Shown here: positions 1 through 10,518 of the stretch, one piece after another
How positions within the stretch are numbered: the stretch's first letter is position 1
Layout: each line of letters opens with the position of its first letter
Source: Oncomelania hupensis
Lineage: Eukaryota; Mollusca; Gastropoda; Littorinimorpha; Pomatiopsidae
Assembly: GCA_036898135.1 (NCBI GenBank)
Contig: JBAHVR010000302.1
Span: forward strand, 224,001 to 288,000
Length of the DNA: 64,000 nt
Direction of reading: 5' to 3'
Translations under genes and position numbers: made by a program
The notes under the pieces: generated by a model
Databases searched by the model: none
What the model was told of the DNA's origin: nothing
Seen by the model: only the letters and a program-made list of their open reading frames with translations

Positions 1-44
1 CCCCTACGACCTCCGGGTTACGGGACAGGATAGGATAGGATAGG
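1..44 (+). mobile_element. RTE-like LINE 3' terminus with GGATA tail
   Basis: The window opens in the last codons of an RTE-type LINE followed by a GGATA tandem tail. The segment reads as a Val-Pro-x-x-Pro-rich end and then TAGGATAGGATAGG. The same arrangement ends the better preserved RTE fragment at 43,571-44,124, which supports the assignment. Only the tip is inside the window, so the element body lies to the left. Confidence 0.55.
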
Positions 45-133
45 GCGAGGAGATGGATGAGGGTCAGAAAACTTTAGAGACATAATTGTGCTCTCAGGGA
101 TGGAAATATTTAGCTTTCTTTTACTTCATTTTT

Positions 134-614
134 ATGGCTATCTTACAATGGAATATTCGCGGAATAAGAGCAAATTATGAGGAGTTATGCTGTCTGCTGA
201 CGGAGAATCGACCTGAGGTGTTGGCCATTCAGGAGACTCTCTTGTCAGAGAGACAGCCTATAGATATCTCTGGTTACTCGTCACTAAATTGTCTATCTTC
301 CAGAGGCGTTTCACTCTTTATTCATAGAAACGTCCCATTTCACCTAATTTCACTCAACTCAAGTTTATCAGCAGTAGCAGCCAGAGTATCTCTTTTCAAG
401 TCCCTCACAGTATGTTCCATATATCTGACCCCATCAAAAAATGTAAATAGAAATGACCTTGAGAATTTGATCCAACAATTACCTACCCCTTTTTTGTTGT
501 TGGTAGACTTTAATGGACGCTCTCCCCTGTGGGTCAGCGATCGTACCGATTCTCAGGGGAAAATAATTGAAAACATTCTAGACTCATTGAATCTGGTAAC
601 TTTGAACGAGGGTG
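134..614 (+). pseudogene. APE-type endonuclease, N-terminal half (I-like LINE ORF2)
   Basis: Encodes the N-terminal half of an exonuclease-endonuclease-phosphatase domain, which nicks target DNA for target-primed reverse transcription. Visible landmarks are QWNIRGIRANYEEL near the start, the IQET box (metal-binding Glu), and VDFNGRSPLW where families usually read GDFN. The first ATG giving a normal start is at 134; the frame is open further upstream but without ATG. Coding ends at LVTLNEG, where the L1-like element is inserted, and resumes at 6,290 (NESAPTF). The Gly-to-Val change in the GDFN motif suggests decay. Confidence 0.8.
603..614 (+). repeat. 12-bp target site duplication, left copy
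   Basis: TGAACGAGGGTG here matches TGAACGAGAGTG at 6,290-6,301 (11 of 12 bases). The two copies bracket the L1-like element exactly, and the I-like reading frame runs through the duplicated codons (Leu-Asn-Glu). This is the hallmark of target-primed reverse transcription. Confidence 0.85.
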
Positions 615-757
615 ATTCGGTAGTGAGCTCGCGCACCGAGCAGACGTGTCTCGTCTACGCTCTCGCCGAGGCAATTAGCGATGATGTGAAGTCTATGTGT
701 TATAGGCCTAAACGCAATGCAAGTTTTCTAAACAATGAAGTTTTAATGTGAATCTTA

Positions 758-1651
758 ATGGAGGACAGTCTCTCTGAATCTCCTGCAGTTGTGTTTGGAA
801 AAAGGAAGGCAGAGTCAACCTCTTCGTCGTGTGAAGAAAGCCCTGTTGTAAAACCGGCGTGTAAAAAACAGTTTGTGGTTGGTGACAGTGAGCTCAAAAT
901 GGCGCCTCCCAGTGTCGAAGAAACTCTAGCATCTATGCAGCGTTGTATGCAAAAGTTACCGACGAAAGAAGACTTTACAGAGATTCAAAATGGTGTGAGG
1001 TTAGAAATTGGCAAAGTGAGACAAGAAATAGAAACAATGAATCAGGCTTTTTACGATAGGCTAGAACAGTTGGAGAGTAGAATTTTTGATTTGGAGGGAA
1101 ACGCTGAAAAACTCAAACAAGAGAACGGGGAGTTGAAGGAGAGACTGAGGGAGGTGGAGGGGAATCTTAACGATCAACAGCAATACGGTAGGCGCTGGAA
1201 TGTTCGAATTTACAACATCAGAGAACACGCCAACGAAAACAGCGCCGGACTGTCACAGTCAGTGTGCAAGCTGTTCACTGACCAGCTTGGTGTGCCAGTG
1301 ACCTGCGATGACCTGGAAGCGTGCCACAGGGTGGGGGCTGTCAGCAGTGGTGGTGGCGTCGGGGGTGTCAGACCACGTACGACCATTGTGAGATTTAAGT
1401 TTAGAGATCTGCGTGACAAAGTTATTACTCAGAGAAAGAAACTCAAAGGTAACAAGGACAAAATCTCCATCGGAGAAGACTTGACCCCAGTGAATGCTAA
1501 ACTTGCTAAAGATGCATACAAACACTCGGCCACAATGTCGTCATGGACTGTTAATGGCAAGGTATTTGCAAAGTTGAAGAATGGCAAGACTGTCAAAATC
1601 AAGTATGGGGACAATGTTGACTCCCTCCTAAAGAGTGTGATGAATTCATAA
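758..1651 (+). CDS. L1-type ORF1 RNA-binding protein
   Basis: An intact 297-residue frame resembling LINE-1 ORF1p, the nucleic-acid chaperone that coats the element RNA. Residues 1-45 are Ser/Lys-rich with a basic KRK patch. About 60-135 is a heptad-like coiled coil (IGKVRQEIETMNQAF, LEQLESRIFDLEG) that would trimerise. About 145-240 is an RRM-like domain (RRWNVRIYNI, ACHRVG, TTIVRFKFRDLRDKVI). The C-terminal domain carries ISIGEDLTPVNAKL and a WTVNGKVFAKL-type strand. The ATG at 758 is the first after the leader, and the coiled coil and RRM are in frame. It is the best preserved frame of this element. Confidence 0.82.
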   Translation: MEDSLSESPAVVFGKRKAESTSSSCEESPVVKPACKKQFVVGDSELKMAPPSVEETLASMQRCMQKLPTKEDFTEIQNGVRLEIGKVRQEIETMNQAFYDRLEQLESRIFDLEGNAEKLKQENGELKERLREVEGNLNDQQQYGRRWNVRIYNIREHANENSAGLSQSVCKLFTDQLGVPVTCDDLEACHRVGAVSSGGGVGGVRPRTTIVRFKFRDLRDKVITQRKKLKGNKDKISIGEDLTPVNAKLAKDAYKHSATMSSWTVNGKVFAKLKNGKTVKIKYGDNVDSLLKSVMNS

Positions 1652-3583
1652 AAAACACTGATGCTGACTTTTCACATTCGTGTGTGCAGGTATTGTTGAC
1701 TACTAGTTAAGTTCTTGCTATGTTTTCTTCTTGCTTATTGATGTAACTGCTCCGCAGGCCTATATTCTTTAAGATAAGTGCTAACACCTTTTTGAAGAGA
1801 ATGTAACGTGATGGACTCTTCCTTATATTGTTTCATGCGTTGATTGCTTAATACTCTACGTAATAATCGATTTATTTTTGGTGTTCAGTTTTCCTTGCAT
1901 TAGTCTGTACCCTGTATGTATAGGAGCATCATTTGATTGCATACTTTTTCATTGTGCATTGCATTAATTTTGTTTAATTTATTTATAATATAATGTTGTT
2001 TTTTTGTTTTTGTTTTTCTTTTAAATTCATTTATTATTATTCTTCTTCATTATAATGACAGAATTAAGTGTATAGGCAGGGGCTGGACCAATGTTTCATG
2101 TTTTCTGTTTTGGATAATATAATGATTGTACGCTTTCTGGTCGTACATAAAATTCTCTGCTCATTACTATTATGACTGAGTAAGCATGGTCAGTGTCTTC
2201 TTGTCTTTGTTCACATGTCACGAATGTCAGTAGACATGCAGTGGCAGTCGCACACAGTGCACCGTCGGGTCACTGGTCACACAGCACAGTGTATAGCTGA
2301 GCTGCTAGTAAATGTAAAGCCTTCATGTCTGTATTATTTACCAAAAAAAAAAAAAAAGATGCGTAAAAAAAGATTTTAAAAAAAAATTTTACTTTGACCA
2401 AATATAAACATACATAGTGTGACCATAATTCTTGTTTGGATTGTGGCCACAATGGTACATTGTTTTGACTTGATTGTGATGTCTCGCAAGTTCGCGTAAG
2501 GCAGTTGTAAAATTATACTATCAATGAACTGAACTTTTCATGACCTACGCCACTCTCTCTCCAATAACATGTAATTACTATACTGCTACGACCGAGGCGC
2601 TAGCCGTGTGACTGTCGCGATGCGCAACTCGGTGTTTATTTCCCCACACTGCGATGTCCAATGTTTGCTACTACAGTGACCCGATGAAAATAATGCTTTG
2701 AGTCACACCGCCTTTGCTAGTGTTTGTTGACAAAAGCCCAAAAGGCGTAAAGAGTCAATTATTTGATTTTCCTTCTCACATATTTGGTTCAAATTATAAA
2801 AGTCTATTAGATGCTTACTTATCCACCTTTATTTTATTAGATATTTATATCATGAAAACATTATCCTAACGGTATGCACAAATCCTGACATGCCTAATGC
2901 ATGAGAATATTCTACTTGGGCTGCAGTATCAGGTCACAAGCAAGCAAGGAAAAACGATATGTTATCTGCCTCTGTATTCTTATGTTTTGAAAGATGGTAT
3001 TCAGTGCATACATGTTCTATGTAATCTTTTACAACGTTTAAGATGTATCTTATAATTTCATGCTTATAGTGTGTATGATGTTTCATTATATTATAAAAGG
3101 ATATAAAGTGTATTGTTTTGCTTTCCTTGAAAGGCTACATGAACCTGCTATTTAATATCTAATCTCTGGAAAACTTGTAATCAATGTATACATACTTAAT
3201 AACCATTTGCAGTGTTTATGGTGCTAGTTTACACTGCATTTGAATTATTTTTTATTTATTTCTCTGCTCCATTATAATTCACTTGAAATGTTTAGTTAAA
3301 AGCTCATTTAATTTGTTTTTCAATTTACAAATTTTGCTTGCAAAGCGATTTGCCTGTAGTTCTTGCATTATGCATGGTGTAACGTTTTGCGTTTTGGGGA
3401 TGAATGTGGGTATGAGTGTTGATATGGATGGGTATTGGGGGATTGTGATTTTGACGCTGTATTGTGCTGGTTTCATCCTCTCGAGCGTACTTACGTCTCT
3501 GGTGCTTTTCCTGTTAGAAGAAAATATTGTTCATGCTAAATGTATGTTGATGCCTGTTGTTGTAATGCCTTGTATTCCTGACC
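1652..3583 (+). other. Inter-ORF region of the L1-like LINE
   Basis: About 1.9 kb lies between ORF1 and ORF2 with no convincing coding content. It is AT-rich with A and T runs (for example 2,341-2,390). A 102-codon hydrophobic frame at 3,283-3,591 overlaps the ORF2 start, and I do not recognise it. Such a long spacer is unusual for an L1-like element and may hide a decayed insertion. I could not define its ends. Confidence 0.4.
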
Positions 3584-5957
3584 ATGGTTGATAATCAGGT
3601 GCGCCTTGTGTCCATGAACTGTAGGGGCCTGGGGGATTCGCAGAAGAGAAGGGACGTTTTTCATTATTTAAGAGAAAAGAAGTACTCAATTTGTATGTTG
3701 CAAGACACCCATTTTCACCCAAGTCAAGAAACCAGAATTAAAAATGAATGGGGAGCCCATGCTTGTTTTGCCTCCTTTACCTCCAATGCAAGGGGTGTTG
3801 CTATCTTGTTTGATAACAATTTTGAACATAAAGTTAAAGCTGTTCATAAGGATGTTGCGGGTAATTGGCTCATAGTGCAAGTAACATTTAATGAAACAGA
3901 ATTTTTACTTGTGAACGTTTATGGCCCAAATAATGATGACCCAAATTTTTATCAAAATTTGGAAGAGAAGGTGAAACAGTTTGAAGAATGTTCATGTGAC
4001 AATATTATTTTCAGCGGCGACTGGAATGTTGTATTAGATTATGAGTTAGATTGTGCACACTATACCCAAAGGAATAATCTTAAAGCACATGAACAGGTAA
4101 AGCAAATGATGGATAATTTATCATTATGTGATGTGTGGAGACACAATAATCCTGATGTAAGAAAGTACTCCTGGTTCAAACCAAATCCACTCAGAATGTC
4201 GCGCCTTGACTATTATTTAGTGAATGACATAGCTTCTCAATATATTGCAGATGTCGATATAAAACCTGGATATAGGACTGACCATTCTGCAATAACTATA
4301 ACCTTGCAATTTGGTGATAGGGGGAACAGACACTCTTTTTGGAAATTCAACTCCTCACTGTTATCCGATAAAAAATATTTAGTCGAAGTTAACAATGAAA
4401 TTAAATGTGTAGTTGCAGAATATGCAGCCTTCCCTTATAACAGAGAAACCCTAGATAACCTCCCCTTATCTGAAATTCAATTTACTATCTCTGATCAATT
4501 ATTTTTAGAAGTACTCTTGATGAAGATTCGTAGTAAGACTATTTCCTATGCCAGCAACAAAAAAATAGAGAATTAAATAAGAAAGAGAAACAGTTGCAGG
4601 ATCATATAGAGCAGTTAGAAAATGAAGAAACATTAAGTGGAGAAGACAGGGAGATTCTAAACAAAGATAAAGAAGAGCTGGAAAAGATTCGCGAGCACAG
4701 AATGAAAGGGGTACTACTGAGGTCTAGAGCGAGATGGGCAGAAGACGGAGAAAAAGTCTCTAAATATTTTTGCAATTTGGAAAAAAGAAATTACGTAAAT
4801 AAACACATTTCTAAACTAGTCCTAAATGATGGTTCGATAACAACGGACACTGAAGTAATTGTTAAGGAAGTTAAACAGTTTTATGAGAACCTTTATGCAG
4901 CACGAGAACTAGACAAATGCGAAATAAGTGACTTAGTAAAAATATGCCTGTATTAAATCCACTGGAGGCGGGACAGCTTGAGGGGGAAATCTAGTTGGAG
5001 GAGGCAGGCTATGCGTTTAAACAAATGAAGAATAACCGTAGTCCTGGTACAGACGGATACACTTCTGAGTTCTTTAAAGTCTTTTGGAAGCAAATAGGAA
5101 CTTATGTAGTCAGGTCTCTCAATGAAGGATTTAACAAGGAGGAGTTATCTAGTTCACAAAAGGAGGGAATTATTATTTGTATTCTCAAGGAAGATAAGCC
5201 TAAAGACCAGATAACAAACTGGAGACCAATCTCGCTATTAAATGTTGTCTACAAGATAGGATCTGCTTGTATTTCTAACAGAATTAAAACTGTATTACCA
5301 AAGCTAATTTCTTAAGATCAGACAGGTTTTATTAGAAACCGATTTATAGGAGATAATATTAGACTTATTTACGATATTATAGACCATTTAACTTCTACGG
5401 ATGTCCCTGGCCTACTCTTATGCTGCGACTTTCAGAAGGCTTTCGACAGTTTGGACTGGGAATTCTTGTTTAAGACTTTAAAAAGCTTTGGTTTTGGAGA
5501 GGACTTGGGTGAAAACGTTTTACAACGGTGGAAAATCTTGTATATATGTAAATGGGCATGTCTCTGACTGGTTCCCTGTGTCTCGCGGCTGTCGTCAGGG
5601 GGATTGTATTTCGGCCTACTGCTTCGTTCTCTGTGCAGAAATTTTAGCGCTTATGATACGAGAAAATGAAAATATTCGGGGGATAAAAGTTTTGGACACA
5701 GAATATAAATTATCTCAGTACGCAGATAATACTGAGGTATTCTTGGAAGGGGATGAACTATCCTTTGAAGAAACGATTATCACTATTTCAAAATTTGGCA
5801 GTTTTTCGGGTCTTTTCTTAAATGCAGAGAAAACCTGCGCCATATGGTTGGGTAGCAGGCAAAACTCTACAGTTAAGTACATGCAACATCTCAACACCCG
5901 TTGGAATCCTGGGCAATTTAAAATTTTAGGCATCATATTTACAAATAATTTAAAAGA
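3584..5957 (+). pseudogene. L1/Tx1-like ORF2: endonuclease and reverse transcriptase, broken
   Basis: Encodes APE endonuclease then RT. Endonuclease marks in order: RLVSMNCRGLGDSQKRRDV, MLQDTHF, VNVYGPN, FSGDWNVVLD, SRLDYYLVN and YRTDHSAI (3,584-4,300). A frameshift near 4,560 precedes the linker (LRSRARWAEDGEKVSKYF). RT motifs follow: NNRSPGTDGYTSEFFK, NWRPISLLNVVYKI, DFQKAFDSLDW, RGCRQGDCIS. The catalytic box reads YADN (5,719-5,730) instead of YADD, a change at an essential metal ligand. There is a stop at 5,313, and further frame changes near 4,950 and 5,490. Coding dissolves after the KILGIIF motif near 5,957, so thumb and C-terminal domain are absent. Confidence 0.82.
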
Positions 5958-5987
5958 CGTGGGACGCAGACAATGCACAGAGTACTG

Positions 5988-6031
5988 TTTGTGTGTGTGT
6001 GTGGGTGTGTGTGTGTGTGAGAGAGAGAGAG
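5988..6031 (+). repeat. (TG)n(AG)n microsatellite
   Basis: A TG-rich run passes into an AG-rich run immediately after the RT coding of the L1-like element stops being recognisable. The rest of its 3' region to 6,289 holds a GTT run and an A-rich tail. The repeat may mark the deletion joint. Confidence 0.8.
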
Positions 6032-6289
6032 TGATATGAGAGAGGGAGAATGTTGTCTACTTAACTTTTGCTGTTATACTGAAGAAAAGGGGAAGGGGTG
6101 GGTGTAGGGGGGGGAGTGACAGAGGTGATGGGTGCACAAATATTAATTTTGTTGTTGTTGTTGTTGCTGTTGTTATTGTGGTTCTCTTTTGCCATGTATT
6201 CAGTGACACTGTGACGCAACAAATGTTTCCTTGTTTTGTGGAATAAAATAAAAAAAAATAAAAAATAATAATAAAATTTAAAAAAAAAA

Positions 6290-7264
6290 TGAACGAGAGT
6301 GCTCCAACTTTTTCCTGTTCGATAATTGCTTCTTTATCCCACATTGATATATTAATATGTGATCCCTCCCTACTTTTGGACCATAAATGGACAGTTTTAA
6401 AAGATCTTCATGGCAGCGATCATTTCCTGGTTTTATTAAAACGTGATTCAGACAACCTTGAGCAAACTTATGGCAGGTGGAAACTGAAACAAGCTAACTG
6501 GAGTCTGTTTTCCAACCTGTCTGAGGTTCAGTTACGTGCTAAGAAACTGGCATTTTCACATGCCATAGACCCAATACAGCTCTACACTGACATAGTTATA
6601 AACAGTGCCAAGGAGTCCATTCCGCAAACTTCATCAAAGCCTCATACACTTAAAAATCCTTGGTTTGATGATCAATGTAGAAAACTTCAGCAAGCCCGTA
6701 AAAAGGCTTTAAGAATGATGTATTTACACCCAAGCTCTGAAAATAAACTGAACCACCAACGTTTGCGAGCCCAATGTCGACAGCTCTTCAAACGTAAGAG
6801 AATAGAATCGTGGAGAGGTTTCTGCTCCACGCTAAATTCGAAAGCGAAACTGTCGAAGGTTAGGAAAGTGGTCCGCAAACTCAAAATCAAAAGTAACAAA
6901 CAGGTCAGCCCATGCCTTTATGTGCATGGAGACATAATCGGAAATAAAAAAACTAGTAGCTGATCTTTTGGCCTCTTCTTTTGCTGAAAATTCTTCCTCT
7001 GAAAACTATTCTGTTTCTTTTCAAACTATTAAAACACGTAAAGAAAAAACAACGGTTAAATTTTACCTCTGATAATTCTGAAGACTACAACATTTTTGTT
7101 CTCATTAGTTGAGCTTGATGATGCAATTAACAAAAGTGCATATTCAGCAGTTGGATCGGATGATGTGCATTATCAATTTCTACGACATTTAACAAGGTAC
7201 TCACGGTCTCAACTGCTGGACATCTTCAATCAGATCTGGATCACTGGCACCTTTCCTCCCTCTT
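6290..7264 (+). pseudogene. I-like LINE: endonuclease C-half, linker and RT N-terminus
   Basis: Continues the frame interrupted at 614. SLSHIDILICDPSLL carries the S-x-I-D element and LHGSDHFLVLL the SDH catalytic box of the endonuclease. A linker (NPWFDDQCRKLQQARKKALR) typical of this group follows. The frame is open to 6,963. A frameshift and stops then lead into the RT start (SVELDD-type helix and DIFNQIWITGTFPPS, ending at 7,264). Sequence beyond this point is a SINE and other inserts, so RT motifs 1-5 including the catalytic YxDD are gone. Confidence 0.8.
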
Positions 7265-7269
7265 GAAGA

Positions 7270-7435
7270 AAAAAGAGATTTCTCTTATATAGCGCACTTA
7301 CAAGCTCAGAGAGCTTCTCAAGGCGCTGGCCCGTAATATCCGGCAATCACAAAATAGTTTGCTAAAGTCAGGATTCGAACCCACGTCGCCCAAGACGCAC
7401 TCACACAAGTCGTGCGCTCTGACCACTGATCCGCA
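7270..7435 (-). mobile_element. tRNA-derived SINE
   Basis: Read on the minus strand from 7,435, the head is GCGGATCAGTGGTCAGAGCG (A-box-like). About 40 bases later comes GGGTTCGAATCC, a near-consensus pol III B box. The tail region contains GCGCTATATAAGAG and T/A-rich sequence. This is the internal promoter layout of a tRNA-derived SINE. It abuts retroposon R (7,436 onward), and together they replace the RT core of the I-like LINE. Confidence 0.75.
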
Positions 7436-9387
7436 TAAAAGATCCGCTGAAACAATCCTAGTGGTAAAACTGAAAGCTCTCCACCAGCCAGTCACTTTAC
7501 AATAAAGACATCCCACGCAGGGGACGCTGAAGCTGTACTCTAATTTATCGAACTCCCGTTGACAAAAACAAAATAGAATACAAACATCATTATAAATTAT
7601 CAACAAAACACATACATATAAAATGCCTACATTGCTAAATAATAACATCATAGGTGTGACGTGGGGTTTTATTGTTGCTGGGCTCTGCACAATGGACTGC
7701 TATAACCCTATCGTCTTATTCTATGGGGACTGCAAGTGAATCACCCTGTGAATTACCTTAATACATTTATTTGTTTACCTCGGTCTGTGTTTAGGCTGGG
7801 GTACAGAGATAGATAGAAAAATGGTAAAAGATCACTGTCACACTAGCTTTCACATGGCTATGAAACATATGTAGTCCAGCCACTTGATAACAGTAAAAAT
7901 CACACATTTATTTCCTCTACTCTATACACGATCTTCGATGTACGAAACTAACTTAAAAGTTCAAATGTCAATGCGAATGGTTCGCTCGCTGATAGGTCTA
8001 GGCAGCTACTTTCTCATCATAGGGCACTGGATACTTTCTGCCCTAATGGTCAGAGGTCTTGAAGAGTGGACTACTGTGGTCCTGTTTATACAGAGTTTGG
8101 TGCACTGAAGGCTGTGTACTTAGCTTAGTGTCCGAAGAGCTGTGGTGCATTGGATTCCTTGACACGCTGTGTTGTCTTGGAGTTTTCTCCCTGTGGTTAG
8201 ACTGGTGGGCTATCTTTGCGCACTGCTGGAGATGCCTCGGCAGCCAACTTCCAGCGACGACTTCTTTTTGTTGTTCGCCAAGTTGGGCTCACGATATAAC
8301 GCCTGCTCGTCTGTAACATCTGAGACGAAATTCTGGACAACCCCGAATAATAGGTATGTGCAGAGCGTCTCACTGAAGGCCAAAGTAGCCCTCAGTGATT
8401 AGCTCCACATCTCTATATATAAGCGACGAACATTCTGCTAAGTCTGTGGTCCACTGGAATCTCCACTCTAATTTCCTATACATATATAAATATAAATCAG
8501 GGCTAACTATACACATAAAGAAATAATAATATTATAAACATTCTCGGGTACAGCCACTGGTCTGCAAGCATACATATATGTTAAACAACAGTGGATCCGT
8601 ACATGGACACGCAACGTGGGCTAACAATTCATTTCTATGCATAGCAAATTCCATAGACATAATTTCACAATAATATAAATACATCACGATGAAACAGAAG
8701 TATGTTCATTTACCTGTTTGACAACGTCAGGCCGTGGCTACTTGATTGAATTCGAATATTCAACAAGTACTGCTTCCCTGGTTTATCAGTGGAGAGATTT
8801 CTGCTCGAGTGTACTGTGTACTGCTCAGCGTGTGACTGCAGAATGAATCTCCTTGAATCAGCCAGAACTGGTTCTAATCTACCCTAGCTGTGTTCTCATT
8901 GGCTGAAGAAATCTGAGTGGATGTAAAATTCGAAACACCATCGTAGGCTGCGATGATGTCACTAACTGTGCGGGCGTCAGGCTACAATTGTTACGCATGA
9001 TCACTTCTGTCGTCTGCTAGAGACTAACAGTAACCTTTCAAGCCAACACTGACTAAACAAGCAAAAGCTGAAAATTGTGCGGGGTAAAACTAGGGCTCTT
9101 GTTACAAGAGGAAGTCCTAGTGACCACCTGGCAGAAAGCGTCCAATATTCCCAAGCTGATCCAACAGACCTCATACACAAACAAGGAGTCTTGTCCTGGA
9201 AGAGTTTTCAAGAAAAAAGGTAGATGACTGGTCTAGCGAAGAAGAAGATGGTATAGCAGATTGATAGAACAGAGCAGGAATGAGAAAGAGCAAATGAGAA
9301 AAACAGCGACAGTGGGAATTTAAAGCACTAAATTTCCAGAAAGTGGGGATACTATTTATACTGAAACCCCCGGCACCCCAACAGGGG
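7436..9387 (-). mobile_element. Retroposon R copy 1, split by a solo LTR
   Basis: The two outer parts (7,436-7,654 and 9,107-9,387) match a continuous sequence at 44,325-44,830 on the plus strand and 37,325-37,822 on the minus strand. Landmarks are CCCACGCAGGGGACGCTGA, AACACATACATATAAAATGC, AGTGGGAATTTAAAGCACTA and a CCCCxxxxGGGG-like end. No protein is encoded. The copies at 37.3 and 44.6 kb show the unoccupied site into which the LTR went (CATAGGAAGCCCTAG). I use the name R only inside this annotation. Confidence 0.72.
7655..9106 (-). mobile_element. Solo LTR, family A, copy 1
   Basis: A 1,452-bp block that on the minus strand begins TGTAACAAGAG and ends CCGTCACA, the TG...CA ends of an LTR. 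It is flanked by ATAGG (7,650-7,654) and AGAGG (9,107-9,111), a 5-bp duplication with one change. It matches 10,519-12,015 in inverted orientation along its length. It has a TATA-like stretch and AATAAA near the 3' end, and no gag-pol. It is the product of LTR-LTR recombination. Confidence 0.85.
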
Positions 9388-10518
9388 TTATTGCTGTTAT
9401 ACCGTTCTTTAATTAGATCAAAGTTAGACTATGGTTGCATTGCTTATGGTTCTGCTTGAAAGTCTTATCTTAAAATGTTAGATCCAGTTGCTCATCAGGC
9501 ACTACGCATTGCTTTGGGTGCGTTTTGCACCTCCCCTTGTGAAAGCCTTTACGTGGAAGCTAACAAACTCCCGCTGGAGCTGAGACGTACATACAAAATT
9601 GTCATTGAATTACTATTTAAAATTAAAAACTGATCCCATGAACCCCGCTTATGACTGTGTTCTCAACCCAGATTTTGTACAGAAATTTGAAGCCAAACCT
9701 TACATAATTCCTCCGTTTGGCATCAGAATGCAGGCTCAGTTGAATAAAACAGGCATCGATGTTGCTTCCATCAACGATGATGAGCTTTGGACTGAAGCTC
9801 CTCCATGGAAATTACGTACCCCAAACATTAACTGGCAATTGTCCGTTTTCCTCAAAAACAATACATCTGAAACCGTCTATAACCAACTTTATTTAGAACA
9901 GTGTGCTTTATACCCAGGATATGAGAAACCTTTTATAGACGAATCAAAGAAAGGAGACTCGGTTGCTGCTGCGTCGGTCTCTGGGAGACACCTAGACCAG
10001 GCTTTGAAACAGCGTCTACCTGATTTTTGTTCTGTTTATACAGCTGAGCTCAAGGCAATTCATTTAGCTCTGAAACAGGTTTATCAATCCAAAAGAATCT
10101 CATTTTTAATCATGTCTGATTCACTGTCAGCACTCCAGGCTCTTTCCACGAGAAAGATATCACACCCTTTTCTGGCAGAGATCCATGACCTCCATACCCA
10201 ATTTGTTTCTGAGAGTAAAAAGATTTTATGTAGGTACCTGGTCACATGGGCATCCACCGCAATATTGCAGTGGACAAAGCAGCTAAAGAAGCTCTGCATC
10301 TCGATTTCCCTTCAGAGATTTTCCAGTTTGTTCCTTACTCTGACCTGCGTTGTACGACTGGATCTTATTGTAAACGGCTGTGGCAGACTGACTGGTCTAA
10401 CCATATCAATAACAAATTATTTCAAATTCTTCCCGATTTGTCAGCTTCTTTGCCTAACTTTGCATCCACTCGCAAAGAAGAAATAGTTTTGTCTCACTTT
10501 CAGATTGGGCATACTTAT
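9388..10518 (+). pseudogene. I-like LINE: RT C-terminus and RNase H
   Basis: Begins inside the RT thumb (YRSLIRSKLDYGC, then ALRIALGAFCTSP) and runs into RNase H. The 9,599-10,486 frame holds the tether (NPAYDCVLNPDF) and the RNase H ligands FIDESKKGD, YTAELKAIHLAL and IMSDSLSAL. The terminal Asp region (GIHRNIAVDKAAKEAL) is in another frame from 10,246, so a frameshift lies near 10,240. The usual DGSK reads DESK, keeping the Asp. The frame stops at 10,518 where a solo LTR sits and continues at 12,021. Confidence 0.82.

Larger units (their letters stand above)
615..6289 (+). mobile_element. L1/Tx1-like LINE with ORF1 and ORF2, inserted in the I-like LINE
   Basis: A 5.7-kb two-ORF LINE flanked by a 12-bp duplication (603-614 and 6,290-6,301) and ending in an A-rich tail (6,246-6,289). 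It has a 5' leader (615-757), ORF1 (758-1,651), a long 1.9-kb inter-ORF region and a damaged ORF2 (3,584 to about 5,957). The 3' side holds TG/GA microsatellite and low-complexity sequence. The ORF1 fold (coiled coil plus RNA-binding domain) and APE-type endonuclease place it in the L1/Tx1 group. The region after the RT palm is missing, so an internal 3' deletion is likely. Confidence 0.82.
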
